From: Caenorhabditis elegans
Taxonomy: Eukaryota; Nematoda; Chromadorea; Rhabditida; Rhabditidae
Length of the DNA: 64,000 bases
Assembly (NCBI RefSeq): GCF_000002985.6
Contig: NC_003284.9
Location: forward strand, 12,958,001 to 13,022,000
Reading direction: 5' to 3'
Shown here: piece by piece, positions 26,801 to 39,400 of the stretch
How positions within the stretch are numbered: the stretch's first letter is position 1
Layout of the letters: every line of letters starts with the position of its first letter
Translations under genes and position numbers: made by a program
Notes under the pieces: model-generated
The model's input: the letters and a program-made list of their open reading frames with translations, nothing else
The model's database searches: none
What the model was told of the DNA's origin: nothing

Positions 26801-27754
26801 TTTTTAATTTTTTTTTTTGTTATACGAATAGTCTATGGAATCATAAACTTTATATTTATGCATAATTTTTTACCTCTATTAGTTCAAACAATCGCATTTC
26901 AGAATTATTTCCCCAACTGGCCATGTGGTCTCAACCATACAAAACAAAACAATGGAAATTGTGCATTGGTAGATTGTAATCAATATGACAATTTCTGCAA
27001 CGCGTGCTGCGACGGATCACACGTCAATGGAACATACGTTATGCCACCAGGAATGGTCCCGCAAAGGTGCTTGCCAGGACAAATGGTCCCAACACCATTT
27101 GGTGCAATTCTCTCCGCCCCGCATTTTTACGGAGCACCAAAAGTTGTCACTGAGTCTATGGTTGGTATTCATCCAGACCCAGAACTTCATCGACCAGGAA
27201 CGTTTTATATAAATCCCGTAAGGAGCCAAGAAAAGGCAGGAAGAGATTAATAAAGATGATTTTGCAGGCAACGGGAAGTACAATTGGTGGTGAATTTAGA
27301 ATGATGCTTTCAATTCCAGTCTTTCAGTCATTAGCCTGGACGTGAGTTAATTCCATAACTTAAATTAGAATTAAAAATTGAATTTTTTTTAACTTTAGGC
27401 CGTTGCTTTTATAGTAATATCAGACAAAAAACCATGCAATAATTCAAATTATTATTGCTATGTCGTATTTTATTTTATTAATTTTCCAGATTAATGTCAA
27501 ATGCTCCAAATGCGATAATGCCATCCTTCACATTAACCATCGGTGTAGTTATGAAAGACTACGCTGTCAACTACATTTACTTCAATACGGTGACGATTCC
27601 CAATATCGTTCTGGGACTCGGAATCGGTTTCACAGCAGTGTCCCTGATTGCAGTCCTCCTTTGGGGATTCTGTTATTTCAGATCAAAGAGGAATGCAAAA
27701 CCATTTGTTTTGCAACAACATAGGACAGAACCTACGTGGAGTGTCGCCGAATAG
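23861..27754 (+). CDS. CD36/SR-B family scavenger receptor
   Basis: Twelve exons join in phase to 560 residues: 23861-23988, 24676-24837, 25385-25460, 25505-25579, 25629-25723, 25774-25852, 25911-26038, 26087-26242, 26325-26454, 26903-27217, 27268-27341 and 27490-27754. The topology is that of CD36: an N-terminal membrane helix (residues about 3-29), a long extracellular loop, and a C-terminal helix (VLGLGIGFTAVSLIAVLLWG) with a short basic tail. Family landmarks are FHLFNVTNPDEVL, EIGPYTYTE, LTHLPWWKTE, LCGT-region equivalent DLRGTCDGT, and a Cys-rich block (CALVDCNQYDNFCNACCDG) that should form disulfides. Members bind lipoproteins, lipids or microbial surfaces at the plasma membrane or lysosome. 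It is one of the C. elegans scav paralogues, but I cannot say which. An AATAAA is at 27850. Confidence 0.95.
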
Positions 27755-28069
27755 TTCAAATTAATAACGTTTGCATTGTTTTCAAAACTGAAAATTGTAA
27801 AGTTCATTTCTCAACTCGCATAAATAATTCACACTATTATCATATTTACAATAAAGCTAACTAATCGTGGTGAGTGTTCTGAACTGATTGTGGCAAAATT
27901 CGTAAATGCAAATAAAGCAAAATGTGTGTAGGGGTTTGAGTACAAGTATTAAAAAATAATAATTAAAACAGTTGTACAAATCTATATGGACATGGTGACA
28001 ATCTAATAAAATACTCGTGATTATATGAAAGGCTCGGATATTTGTGATTAACAGTTTTATACAACAAGC
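27755..28069. other. Convergent 3' flank between scavenger receptor and MFF-like gene A
   Basis: It holds plus-strand AATAAA signals near 27850 and 27912. No coding or repeat structure was seen. Confidence 0.55.
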
Positions 28070-29206
28070 TTATCGTCGGAGGTATGAGTATGCCAGTGTT
28101 ATAACAGCTCCTATTAATGCAAGGAGAAGTCCTTTTTCACGTCTTTTTTGGACGACGATTTGGTTTTCAAGTACTCCAAGCCGGCCCATGAGAACAACTG
28201 AAAACATCGGTAATTTAAAACATTATTTTTGTACAAAAAATACATTGTTAAATTTTTATCAACAATAACTAATTTTTGAAAAGTGTGACGTTGTATGTAC
28301 TCTCTACTAGCAAATTATAGTGAAATTGATGTGACGCCGCACAGTTGTGAAAGGTTTTTTTGCTTAGTCTGGAGACCTTAAAAATGTCCGTCAAAAACAG
28401 CCGTCAAATTATGGAAAATTTTGAAATTTTAAAATTGGAGTTGTAAGACTTTTAGAGTATTAAGTCAAATTTTGCTTCTTCACTTTAAACACTTTAAATT
28501 TTAACTGAACTCACTCATTCTTTTCTGCATCATTTTCACTTCCTCGTACGGGTTTTGCACATTTGATGAGTCAAATGAAGTGGGAATCGTCTGGAATTCA
28601 AAACTTGATATCTTGGATACTTTCACGCAATTTTACAATTTTCTGATTGTTGTTATGGTTGATTGCATCCTCTTTTAAGTCGAACACGTTCAAATGATTG
28701 GGGACTTCCATTCTGAGTGACTGAAATAAAAACATGTTTGGTAAATTGTGAAGCCCATAATACTTTTTAATTACAATTTATCACCAAAAAACAGGTGGTG
28801 AAAATAAAAAGAACCGCATCTTTACGTTTTCATATTTATATTTGACATTACAATTAACAAAATACTCACCGTAGTTCTAAAAACTCTCCTTTCTTCTGGA
28901 ACCAGCGTCGCTCTTCCATTTACCGTAATGTGCTCTGGAACGCTCATTCTTTCTAGCATTGCTGTCCGGGCCTCTTCAAATTTGTTCATCTGAAATAAAT
29001 ATGAAATCTAAATTATATGAAAACGGGTAACGGAACATTTTTTGTGTACATATGTACCAAAAATGTATAGAATTTCTAAGGTTGCGCAAGCCAGTTGAGG
29101 TCAGCACGCCCAAACAAAGGAGAAAAAAACTCACCAATCTATTGAGCGGGTCTATCTGCATAAGGTCGGCACCTGTCACTGACAGGTGGTCCGGTACTTG
29201 CATCAT
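28070..29206 (-). CDS. Mitochondrial fission factor (MFF/Tango11)-like tail-anchored protein A
   Basis: Five exons, 29206-29135, 28989-28870, 28720-28637, 28590-28515 and 28197-28070, join in phase to 159 residues. The N-terminal half has three copies of an M-x-V-P-x-H-[LI]-x-V motif: MQVPDHLSV (residue 2), MSVPEHITV (about 39) and MEVPNHLNV (about 68). Human MFF has MRVPEKLKV and MQVPERIVV. A short heptad-like helix (MGRLGVLENQIVVQKRREKG) leads to a C-terminal membrane anchor (LLLALIGAVITLAYSYL) ending in RR, as human MFF does. MFF recruits the dynamin DRP1 to the outer mitochondrial membrane. C. elegans has genes named mff-1 and mff-2; I suspect this is one of them but cannot assign the number. 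The third intron is 46 bases. A TTCAG acceptor lies 12 bases before the ATG. Confidence 0.82.
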
Positions 29207-30305
29207 CTAGTTGAAAAATCTGAACGAATTTGTGAAATATATTAGAAAAGATGAAAAATCAATATGTACGTTGTAAAAGGTAGTAATGTTATTCGGACCT
29301 TGAACCGAAGTAGTGATAAAACAACGAGAGATAAAAGGAACAAATCGTTTACTATGAACCCGTGTGTTACGGATAGTTTGAGGGAGAAAAAGAAATAGAA
29401 AGAAAACACAATGATCAGAAAAAAAAACATCATAAGAACGAAAGAACAAAAGAAATAAAAACAAAAAAGTGACGTTATTAAAAGAGAACCTAATACAAAA
29501 AAATGCATTACTCAAATCAGAGCAACATGTTGCTAGGAGTCGGTTTCCATGGGCACAATGTGTTCATTTTTCCGCTGACTTCTCATCATTCGAGTCGTTG
29601 GCTGAAATTGTTAAACAAGTTTTTTTTTCGAGAGTATATATTAAATAATTGGATTCATGCCCATCAGTCTGTGATTAAAAAACATGCGTCATGAATATTA
29701 TTCAGCCTTCACTGAATTGTTCGCTGTTGTTTAAACTTTATAGTAAACTTTATAAAAAGTCATGTTTCTTAACATATTAAGCGGCCCTAAGTTATCATTG
29801 GTCCCGAAATTCAATTGTAAAGCTCTGGTTCAATTCAGTAATCAAATTTCCAAAAACAATACTACATTTGATTTGATTTAATGTCGAGTGAAAATAAAAT
29901 GACGAACAAATACGTACATTTTCGTTTTAAATTAACAATAGGCGTGACGTCAAAAACAATACAACTTATAGTCAGAACTAGAAATCAAACCAGAAAAGAA
30001 ATCTGAAGGCTGATATTATTTTTAGCAAGCTCCCTTTGGCATTTAAGTTTAGTCGGTTATGTTTCTTAGTAGCTGAACCCCAAAAGAGATTTTTCATTTC
30101 TTTGTTGCCAAACTCCTTTTTTTGTCCTCGTGTGAAAATTGATTGAGTTGCAAATTTTCTTGAGCCGAGGTAATATCGTTTCCTATCTCAAGATATCTAC
30201 TAAATTTAAGCTTTTCATTTATGAAACACACATTTTTTAGACTACAACTACCACTACAAGTACCCTTCTATATTAACACAATTTTTTTAGAATTCCCATC
30301 ACGCA
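29207..30305. other. Intergenic between MFF-like A and MIA40-like gene
   Basis: 1.1 kb without a supported exon. It is very AT-rich, with an A-rich tract around 29360-29480. It should contain the 3' UTR of the MIA40-like gene and the promoter of MFF-like gene A, both transcribed leftward. Confidence 0.5.
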
Positions 30306-31208
30306 TCACTTATTCATTTGCAAAATTTTTCTCCCGTTTAAACTTGAACTCTTGATTGAATTTAATTTTGCAAAATTTGCACAACTCAGCAGTGTTTGAT
30401 CTTCATAATTTTTGCAAAACATTAAAAACCCACTCTTGAAACATTGAGTCCTCATCGCGCACTCCATAAACGCCATCAATTGTTCACCGCACGCCCCATT
30501 TTCCATTTCCTCATCACTTGACGTTTTCTGACATGAAATTGCTTCTCTGAAAAGTGAACATCTGTCTTTCCAAACTTTGAACGTTAACAGTTAAACAATA
30601 CCTGAACTCGTAGCCACATGGGCTTGCCACCAAATGTCCAACACAGTGACATTCAAAGTTAACTGTTCCATCGGGGTTTTCTGGTCCTGTAAGGTTTAAA
30701 TTTAGTTACACAAAGTAGTTAGGCGGTTGAAAGTCTTGAGAGGAGCATTGGGGAAATTTATTTTGTGAAAAATGGAATATTATTTTTATCAATTGAATCG
30801 CATCAAAATTATTAACATTTTCATTCCATTAATTATTTTGAAACAAAAATAACAACTCGTTTCATTTCTGTTACGTTCTTTTTTTACGGCGTCAAGCTAC
30901 ATTTCTTATTTGGAACAAAAATTGAGTATAAAATAGAAAAAATGGTGAATTATTTCAAAATATAAAGCCAGGTTTCATATCAAAAGCCAAAAACTATTTT
31001 ATCAAAGCTAACGCAAACCTGGATTATTATCTGGATAAACATCATTCGGGTTGGTGTTTGCTAACTTTTGAAAATACGAATCTTTGATATCATCCCAAAA
31101 TTCCTCTTTTCCCATTACATATTGCTTCTGTAATTTTTAAAAAAAATATTATTGACTTGGAAAATAACTTACATCATTGGAATTTTTGGAGTTGATCGAT
31201 TCTGTCAT
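30306..31208 (-). CDS. MIA40/CHCHD4-like twin-CX9C protein with CHC in place of CPC
   Basis: Four exons, 31208-31173, 31127-31019, 30686-30602 and 30546-30306, join in phase to 156 residues. The order matches CHCHD4: an acidic N-terminus, NPDGTVNFECHC (human NPNGNINWNCPC is the counterpart by position), then PCGYEFREAISC and ACGEQLMAFMEC, two CX9C pairs. CHCHD4/MIA40 is the oxidoreductase that traps and oxidises cysteine proteins in the mitochondrial intermembrane space; its CPC pair is the redox centre and works with ALR/Erv1. Here the middle residue is His. The C-terminus after the second pair has three extra cysteines and is unlike the acidic human tail. The ATG follows ATTTTAG directly, a likely trans-splice site. 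A different 3' splice pattern cannot be excluded. Confidence 0.8.
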
Positions 31209-31493
31209 CTAAAATTTTTTATTGTTAAATAATTTAAGATTCAAGAAATTAAATGAAAAAAATATGCTTTGGTGAAAGTATTATTTTTCTCTTGAATTTC
31301 GTTCCGCAAAAACAAGTTAAAATGAGTAAAATTACACTTTTTCGTCGTCAACAACAAGGTTCGTAAATCGACTGACGAGAGAGCAGAGGCGACAGACAGT
31401 GGCTAAACACGGAGTGCGGAGCAACGTTGCGCGAGGAGACAAAACACTCTTCGCTTTATCGATTCTTTGTGGCAACCCGTGTACAGACAAAAT
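31209..31493. promoter_or_regulatory. Divergent promoter of MIA40-like and MFF-like B genes
   Basis: Only 285 bases separate the two divergent start codons. The middle (about 31365-31440) is GC- and AG-rich, with GACGAGAGAGCAGAGGCG and GTTGCGCGAGGAG, in contrast to AT-rich flanks. One shared control region for two mitochondrial genes is inferred from this spacing; no specific factor site is claimed. Confidence 0.5.
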
Positions 31494-33116
31494 ATGTATA
31501 TGCCGGAGCATATATCAGGCACTGGAGACGCAATGTCTATGACGGGAATGGAGGTTTGTATGAGAAAAGGTGCCAGGAAAATGTGAAACTTTCAGAACTT
31601 CTCAAACCCTGCAACAAATCCAACAGATGATCAAAGGAAAATTGAAGCGGGACACGATCACTTTTTTGTTAGTTTTGAGACAAAATTCCAGCCAAAAAAA
31701 CTGAGAAGCTTTAGTTCCAGATTCCCGAAGAAGCGGTTGGATCCATATACGAATCCGCGGATTATATGGCAATTATGGATAAATTTGCAGATGTAAATTT
31801 AAACTGATAATGTGCGACGAGTATTTAAAAAATTTCAGCACTTCCACAGCGATGTCGAAGCGCACTGCGAAACCGATCCTGTTCGTCAGATAAAAACCGT
31901 CAGAACTCAACTAAGTCAGTAGTGAGATTTATTTACAGTTGTAGTACGGCAAATGGAAAAATAATCAAAAACCTTTCCAATAGTGTTAAAATGACCAAAT
32001 ATCATAATATTATTTATTAATGTAGAAAATGGCACAGTTTTCACCATTTTTGGACTGTAAATAACAAATTATCAATTTTTACAGTAGCATTATATGAATG
32101 GGTTTTTATCATTTACTCAAAAAGTCGTAGTTCATTTTTTGAACGTTATTGTTGACTTTATTCATGAAAACATTAATAAAACCAATTGAAAATTTTTGAA
32201 GAAAAAACCTTAAAAATAACAAACCTGTATTTCAGGAGACATCACGCACACCCTCGACAAGCTCCTTGAAGACAATGCAAAAAGAGATCGTCGCGAGCAG
32301 GTTTGTTCACAACGTAAATGTTCAGCATGTTTGAGACAAAATGACCAGGAATGAAAAGTGTTTTAGAAAAACACATGGCTAGGAAGTGTGATGTTTTTCC
32401 CATGATGTGTTGTTTTGAAGTCAATGTGATTTCAATCAGGACGATGTTTGAGGGAAAACGATAACTTGACTAATAAAAGTTAACTGCTGCATAGCAAAAC
32501 TTTTTGGATGGGAATGTGAATGCGAAGCTTTCGAAAATACTGTTGAAAACTCGGGATATTTCAAATCATTGGATAATCTGAATAATCAATTTGGCAGTAG
32601 TGAAAAAGCTTCATATAAAATTGCATTACACAGCACCATATATAGGTGTTTCTTGTGCGGCGGCCTAATAATGTTATAATTTTGAACAGAATTTCCTACA
32701 AACTTTCGATTTACGAGTTCTGCAGTCTTGATTTTGAAGATTATTCAGAACAACTTATTTTTGACTGTATTTATTTCTTTCAAAAAGAACAATATATTTT
32801 CGAAAAAATTAAAATCGTTGCTCCGCAGTAACTGACATATTTCTGATACACATCACACTTTTCGCGAATTTGCTAGTTGTGTGTAGCTTACGTTGTAGCA
32901 CTACGCGTACTTTGTTAACGGTCCATAGACCACACATCACTGAACGCACATCACCCTGCGTGTACGTAACACACAGTGTTTCTAATCCTCTTGATTAGTG
33001 CACTCTCTGTGCACCTCGAGGGCCCCATATTTTTATCGATTTTCTTATTGCAGTTCATCTGGGCAGGCTTGGCTGGTCTCGCACTCGTCACACTCATCTC
33101 GTTACTTCGCAAGTAA
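31494..33116 (+). CDS. Divergent MFF-like tail-anchored protein B
   Basis: Six exons, 31494-31553, 31596-31667, 31721-31792, 31839-31914, 32236-32300 and 33054-33116, join in phase to 135 residues. It opens MYMPEHISGTG, the same M-x-[VM]-P-x-H-I motif found three times in MFF-like protein A. A charged helical stretch (THTLDKLLEDNAKRDRREQ) leads to one C-terminal membrane helix (FIWAGLAGLALVTLISLL) ending RK. This is the layout of an outer-membrane tail-anchored fission adaptor: short motif, coiled coil, anchor. Similarity to vertebrate MFF outside motif and topology is weak, so the family call rests on the motif and on the neighbouring gene. The 42-base first intron is near the lower size limit. 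The next gene, vwa-8, begins 382 bases after the stop on the same strand. Confidence 0.68.
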
Positions 33117-33498
33117 TTATAACCAATCAGTTTATTCATTTTTTCTCTCTACCCCCACTACGTCATGTTTCTGTCCAAAATGATAACAATGATACGAATA
33201 GAACAGTCTCCTTTGTACCTTCAATCTCGACATTTTGACTCTCGTCTAGACTTTTCAACCGCTTTAACTTTTTATAAAGCATAAGTTCACATTTTTAACG
33301 AATCTCGATCCCCCCACACTACATCGCTTTAAAATCTCAAATCCCGTTGTGAGAGTTTTGATAAATGATTTGAATTGAATATTTCAAGTTTTTTATTTAA
33401 AGTGTTTTTTGATATTAATTACTCACTTTTGTATTTACTTTTTAAGAATTGAATATTATTGTAGTTGTATTTCAGGTAAAAAATACAGGTTTTCTCCC
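33117..33498 (+). other. Short intercistronic gap, MFF-like B to vwa-8
   Basis: 382 bases with no exon. Just before vwa-8 there is a T-rich stretch and a strong acceptor (TTGTATTTCAG) at about 33467-33477. This spacing and arrangement fit a two-gene operon in which vwa-8 mRNA is released by trans-splicing, but an independent promoter is also possible. Confidence 0.4.
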
Positions 33499-36400
33499 AT
33501 GATCACACGGGTTTCACTTCTCCGCTTGCAGCACGCAAGAAAGGTTTTAACAACTACAGGTATCCAAGAAAGTTTTAACAAAACAATTTTTATTGTGAAT
33601 ATTCAGCATCTACTAGCTCCAAACCATCGACGCTGACTATCGGAAGTGTTAGTGTACAACTTCAAGATGCAAAGAACCCAGACTTTGTCCCAGCCTTCTA
33701 TGGGCAGAAAAACAATCCCCCACAGGATTTGCTCCCACATTTGAGATGGCTCATTCAAAAAGACAAATTAAAGCAAGACGTGTTTCTGCTGGGAGTGCCG
33801 GGAAAAATCAGATTGGAACTTGTCTTGAGATATTTGGTAAGATTTTATTCCTATAAAATTATAAAAGTAAAAAGATATAGGGTACTTATGGGTTTCGTTC
33901 CCCCAAAATGTTTTAATTTTCTAAGTTTCAATCAACCACAAAAACGTGAACTTTTTGGAACAATTTGTAGAAATGAATGCTTCGTTCCTTATTTTTGTTC
34001 ACGCTTTTAACATGAAAGGTGGTTAATTGTTATTTAGAAAATTAAAACATTTTGGGTGGAACGAAACCAATAAGTACCAGTTATAGTTATTAAAGGTAAA
34101 TTTTTTGTGAAAAACTAGTATAAAATAATCTAATAATTTCACCGTGTTCAATAAAATAATTTTAAAGGAAGCTACAAATCGAGAGTTTGAGTACCTACCA
34201 ATCACTAGAGACACCACCGAAGCAGATATCAAACAGCGACGTGAAATTAGAGATGGAACTGCATATTACACAGACTTGGTAAGCACTTTCTTTAAAAATT
34301 TGAGATTTCAATTTCTCATTCATAGTGTGCGGTTCGTGCAGCATTGAAAGGAAGAGTGCTAGTAATTGATGGTGTGGAAAGAGCCGAACGAAACGTGCTT
34401 CCAATCCTGAACAATCTTTTGGAAAATCGAGAAATGCAATTGGACGATGGAAGATTTTTGATGAAGCATGACAAATACGATGAGCTGAAGGTGAAATACG
34501 ATGAAGCGACACTGAAGAAGATGGGAATGGAGCGAGTTTCTGAAAACTTCCATGTCATAGCCCTTGGTCTTCCCGTACCAAGATTCCCGGGAAATTCTTT
34601 GGATCCGCCGTTCCGAAGCAGATTCCAATGCAGAAATATTCAGGAGCTATCGTTCCACACATTTTTGGAACAAGCGAAGCTCATTGCTCCAAACGTTAGT
34701 GAGACAAATCTTAACGATTTGATATCCGTTGTGTATGCCTATAATTCGGAAGCGTCAACTTCAAGACCAAGAATCGGCACAGCTGTCGTAGAGAATACAT
34801 TGAAGATTTGGGTAAGTGTACACTATTTTCGAAAGTGATAAAAGGCGTATTGAAATTGATCTAAAATTGTATTGACGTTTCAATTTTCAGAACGAGAATC
34901 CCAGCTATTCCGCAGGAGAAATTGTCAACTTCTCATATCCTGCCAAAGAAGTTCTATCTGACAGTGAAAAAGATCTTATCAACACATTCAAGACAAAGTT
35001 TGAATTGGTAAGTTACAATTATGTTTCTCAGAGTATTCAAAACATTTTCTGCAGAGTACTCATGAACGCACCAGAGAACTGAAAACGGACGGTGCTTTAC
35101 ATACGGTTCAAGTTCCTGCTGACAAGAGAAAGATCCAGATGAAGCTGCCAACACCATCACATCCTACTTCATTTGCGTCTACTTGGATTCCAACCGCAAA
35201 GCAAGAAAATCTGATCGCGGATCTTGCTCTAGCATTTTCGAAAGGAGACTTTATCCTAATTGGACCAAAAGGCTCTGGGAAATCGAGAATCCTTGGCGAA
35301 CTTTCACGACGTCTCAATTTCAATTATGTCACAATGGTTCTGCATCAAGATATGAACACCAGAGAGCTTATCCAACGCAGACATATGAAAGAAAATGGCG
35401 ATACAGTTTGGGAAGACTCGATTCTTGTGACTGCAGCAAGAAATGGAGATGTCTGTGTTTTGGATGGTGTCGAAATGGTGCATTCTAGTGTTATTATGTC
35501 ACTCTCGCAGTTGATTTATCATCGAAGATTTGATCTACCAAATGGAAATCGTCTTGTTGGAGAGAAAGAGTTTTTGACTATTATGGAAAGAGATGGAGTT
35601 GATGAAGCAACAATGAACGAAAGGTATGTGGGTTTTAACGAAATACTCTGACTATAATTTGGACAAAATTTTTCAAAATTGCCGCCTGAAAAGCCATATG
35701 ATTTTAAATTTGTTTATTTAAAACACCATAAACACTTGAGATACAAACTCTTACTTTATACAATTTTAATAGGTTTGATGTTTTTTAAAACAAATCTTCG
35801 AAACTACATAATTTCTATGGAAACAGTTGTAACATATCGGTTCAAGATTTTTTTTAGTGTTTAGGTATTACTAGGGCTGGCAAATCGAACACTTGCCGGC
35901 AACCCGGTCCTGTGAAAACTGAAGAAAATGAATTTTAAAAAAACATCTTTGAAAAACCTGACATGCGGTTTTCCAGCCCTACGTATTACAATTCTCGCGA
36001 AAACGTTTCGTTGCAAATTTACTTACTATTAATAATCAAATTTTCAGAGGTGTATTCCAAATTCCTGACTCCTTCCGCGTTTTGTTTGTTGGTGAGTCCC
36101 AGTCGAAAGAGCATAAATGGATCAACGAAAATGTGCTCTCCATCCTGCCATTCTACACTGTCCCAAATCTATCGCTCTCCGAGCAAATGAGTATCATTTC
36201 GGAAATCACCCATGGATCCAACACTGAATCTGTGGACAAACTTATCAAGTTTGTGCAAACTATCAAAAACTCCAATGATGCTGGGGTAAGATTTTTGGAA
36301 TATTTGTATTAGTTTTTAAAAATTGTTTTTGTATTTCCAGTTAAAAAATACTGCAACAAGTTTGTCGCTTCGTCGATTGATTCACATTGCAAAACGAGAT

Positions 36401-39400
36401 CTGATGCAGCCGGGACACTTGAGAGAGCTTGTAGAAAAAGCTGCTCTCTCAAAGTTCCTCCCACAAATCACCAAGGAAACATTCGAACATGAGCTCAACA
36501 CTGCAAACGTCTTTAATGATACTACTATTCGCACAAAGGAGAATGAGAAGTTCCTTGACATGATTCGAGCAAACACTATAAAAGCGGAAGATGAAGCTCT
36601 TATTCCAAATGTGCTATTCCACCATAATAAGCAGCACGACGAAATTCTAGAGGACATGGCAAGAGACATGAAACTGGGAAGTCATTTGCTTTTGATCGGT
36701 AACCAAGGAGTCGGAAAAAATAAACTCACTGATAGGTTCCTTCACCTAATAAATCGACCGAGACAGTACATGCAGCTTCACAGGTTAGTGTTAAAGTGAT
36801 GTTTTCTAATTTGAGAATTATTTTCAGAGATACCACAGTACAAACGTTAACAATGCAGACCGTAGTAGAAAATGGAATCATTCGTCATGAAGATAGTGCG
36901 TTGGTGAAGGCAGCACGAAGTGGTCAGGTAAGTATAAAGAGCACAGACCCTAAAAATCTCTTAATCAGAGCTCTGACAGCGAATTTAATCAATTAAACTT
37001 TTGATTCTCCAAACAGTTTGTCAGGAATTTGAATTCAGATTTAAAAAGCAATTTTTTGAGGTTACCTAATTTTTTTCAGATTCTTGTGATTGATGAAGCT
37101 GACAAAGCGCCTCTACACGTGATCGCTATTTTGAAAAGTCTTCTCGACACAGGAACATTGGTGCTTGGAGATGGGAGAACACTTCGTCCAGCAAGTTCTT
37201 TCACAGAAGCTGATAAAACAAATGATCGCATTGTTCCAATTCATCCCAACTTTAGAATTATCATGCTTGCCAACAGACCTGGATTCCCATTCCTTGGTAA
37301 TAAGACACCAAAAATTGTTTTTTTCAATTTTCTTGCCTTTCAGGCAACAATTTGTTTGCTGTACTTGGTGATCTGTTTGCAATTCACATGATTGATCACC
37401 CAGGAAGAGATAGTGAACTCGCAATGATTAAGAAATTTGGACCAACGGTTCCTGTAAAAACTCTTAACCAACTTTTAACAATTTTCAACGAGCTGCGCGA
37501 AAAAACTGACCAAGGACTTTTACAGTATCCTTACTCGACTCGAGAACTTGTTAATATTGTTCGCCATTGCAATGTGAGTTTAATTAACATTTCGTTTCTA
37601 AAAAAAATTAAAAATATATATTTAAGGAATTCCCAACGGATCCCCTACCAGAAGTTTGTCGAAATGTGTTTGACTTTGATTCATACAGTGAAGACACCAT
37701 TGCCACAATTCATGAAGTATTCCAGAAGCACGGAGTACCTTTAGGCTAGTCACTTTTTTGTATTTTGTATTTTATCATAGGTTGTATTGTTGAATTATTT
37801 CTTAGATAATGAACCATTTTGCTTGTATTCTTGTTAACGTTTTAAAAGTTTTCAGGTGTAATAAGAACCGGTGAAAGTCTGTCTATAATGGAGAGAATCC
37901 CATTGGGAGAAATGAAAACTATCGGAAAATGGTCAAGACAAAAAGTCGAATTTCCAAAGTCGTATGGGTTCAAGACGCCGGTGGCTGTGGAAATTGAGCG
38001 GCCAGAAAAAATGGAATTCGGTTTACGCAAGTTGGACAAACAGAGCAACAGAAACAATGTTTTCTCGGAGTTGCATTGTGTCTGGAAGTTGCCTACTGAC
38101 GAGTCAAACATAATTTCGGATGGTATTCGTATCAATGATGACTTGCTTGTTGCAAGTGTGAATCCTCCACGCCTATATCATTGCAAAGATTTTATGGATA
38201 CAGAATCGGTAATTTTGCTTATCAAAAATTAAATAAACAGTTTCAAAAATATATATGCTCTGGAAAACTTAAAAAACGTTGAATTCAAAAAAAGTTCTTG
38301 AACCCTATAGTTGTCATTTGAATTTTATGGGGTTACTCAAGTAATGTTGAGAAATGTATTTAAATACATTTATGACGTCACGACTGTATTAAAATACATG
38401 TTTAATGTATTTTATAACAGTTGTGACGTAATTTTTTTATACATTTTAATTTTTCAACACTATTTAAATAACCCCATTACTAAAAAATTTTTAATATTAT
38501 ATCAATTTTCAGAACAAGATTTATTTTTTCCGAACCCACATTTCCGATTTTCAGGTTGACGAAATCAACATACACAAGATTATCCCTCGTTTTCGTGCAA
38601 TTAACAAACCACGAATTAGACTAGCATATCTTGGTGGAGACAATGTGCTGCTACACGAAGAAGAGGTATGCCTTTTCCAATAAAATATGTAGAATTACTT
38701 GATTTCAGGCGAACTTCACAGCGATCATCAGCTTGCCCGACAAAATGGCGGCTGTTGTTACAAAGCAAACGAGTTTGGGTGAAACGCTTGGAGCTAGTAA
38801 GTGCATGTTGTAAACTTTATTCAAAATACCTATATTTCAGTGTTTACCGGTTCCAATTATTCATGGAGATTATCAAATCAACAAAGCAATCACGCTTTGC
38901 TTTATGAGTGGTATGCATTTGAACGCAGTCCTTTTTACAATGTATGTGTTTCAGTGGAGGGCGCGAAATGCTGGTGTATACCGATGAAAAACACGGAGTC
39001 ACTGTCCAGAACGGCACGGTACCGTTTAACATCAAACGAGTATTTGCTTCAGCTCCTCAACAATGGACTGTAGTTTCAATGGTAAAATAATATAACATTT
39101 ATTCCGGTTCAATCATCACTGTGCTTCTAGGAAAATGAGAACTATCTTCTGAAGGTGGAACTCGGAAATTTTACTTTGGAGAAAATTGACAACGATTTGG
39201 AAGGCGGCCTAGATACGGTTGCAACAAAGTTGGACAAGAATGCAATGACTTTAGTTGCCGAGCCATACTACTTTGTTCAAGGAAACCATGTTAGTTGTTC
39301 TTATCAACTAATAATATCGAATGTAAACTCAACTTTCAGTCTGGAAGTGTTTCCGGCGTACTCCGAAAGAAATCTGAAAATACGTTTCATAAACGGCCGT

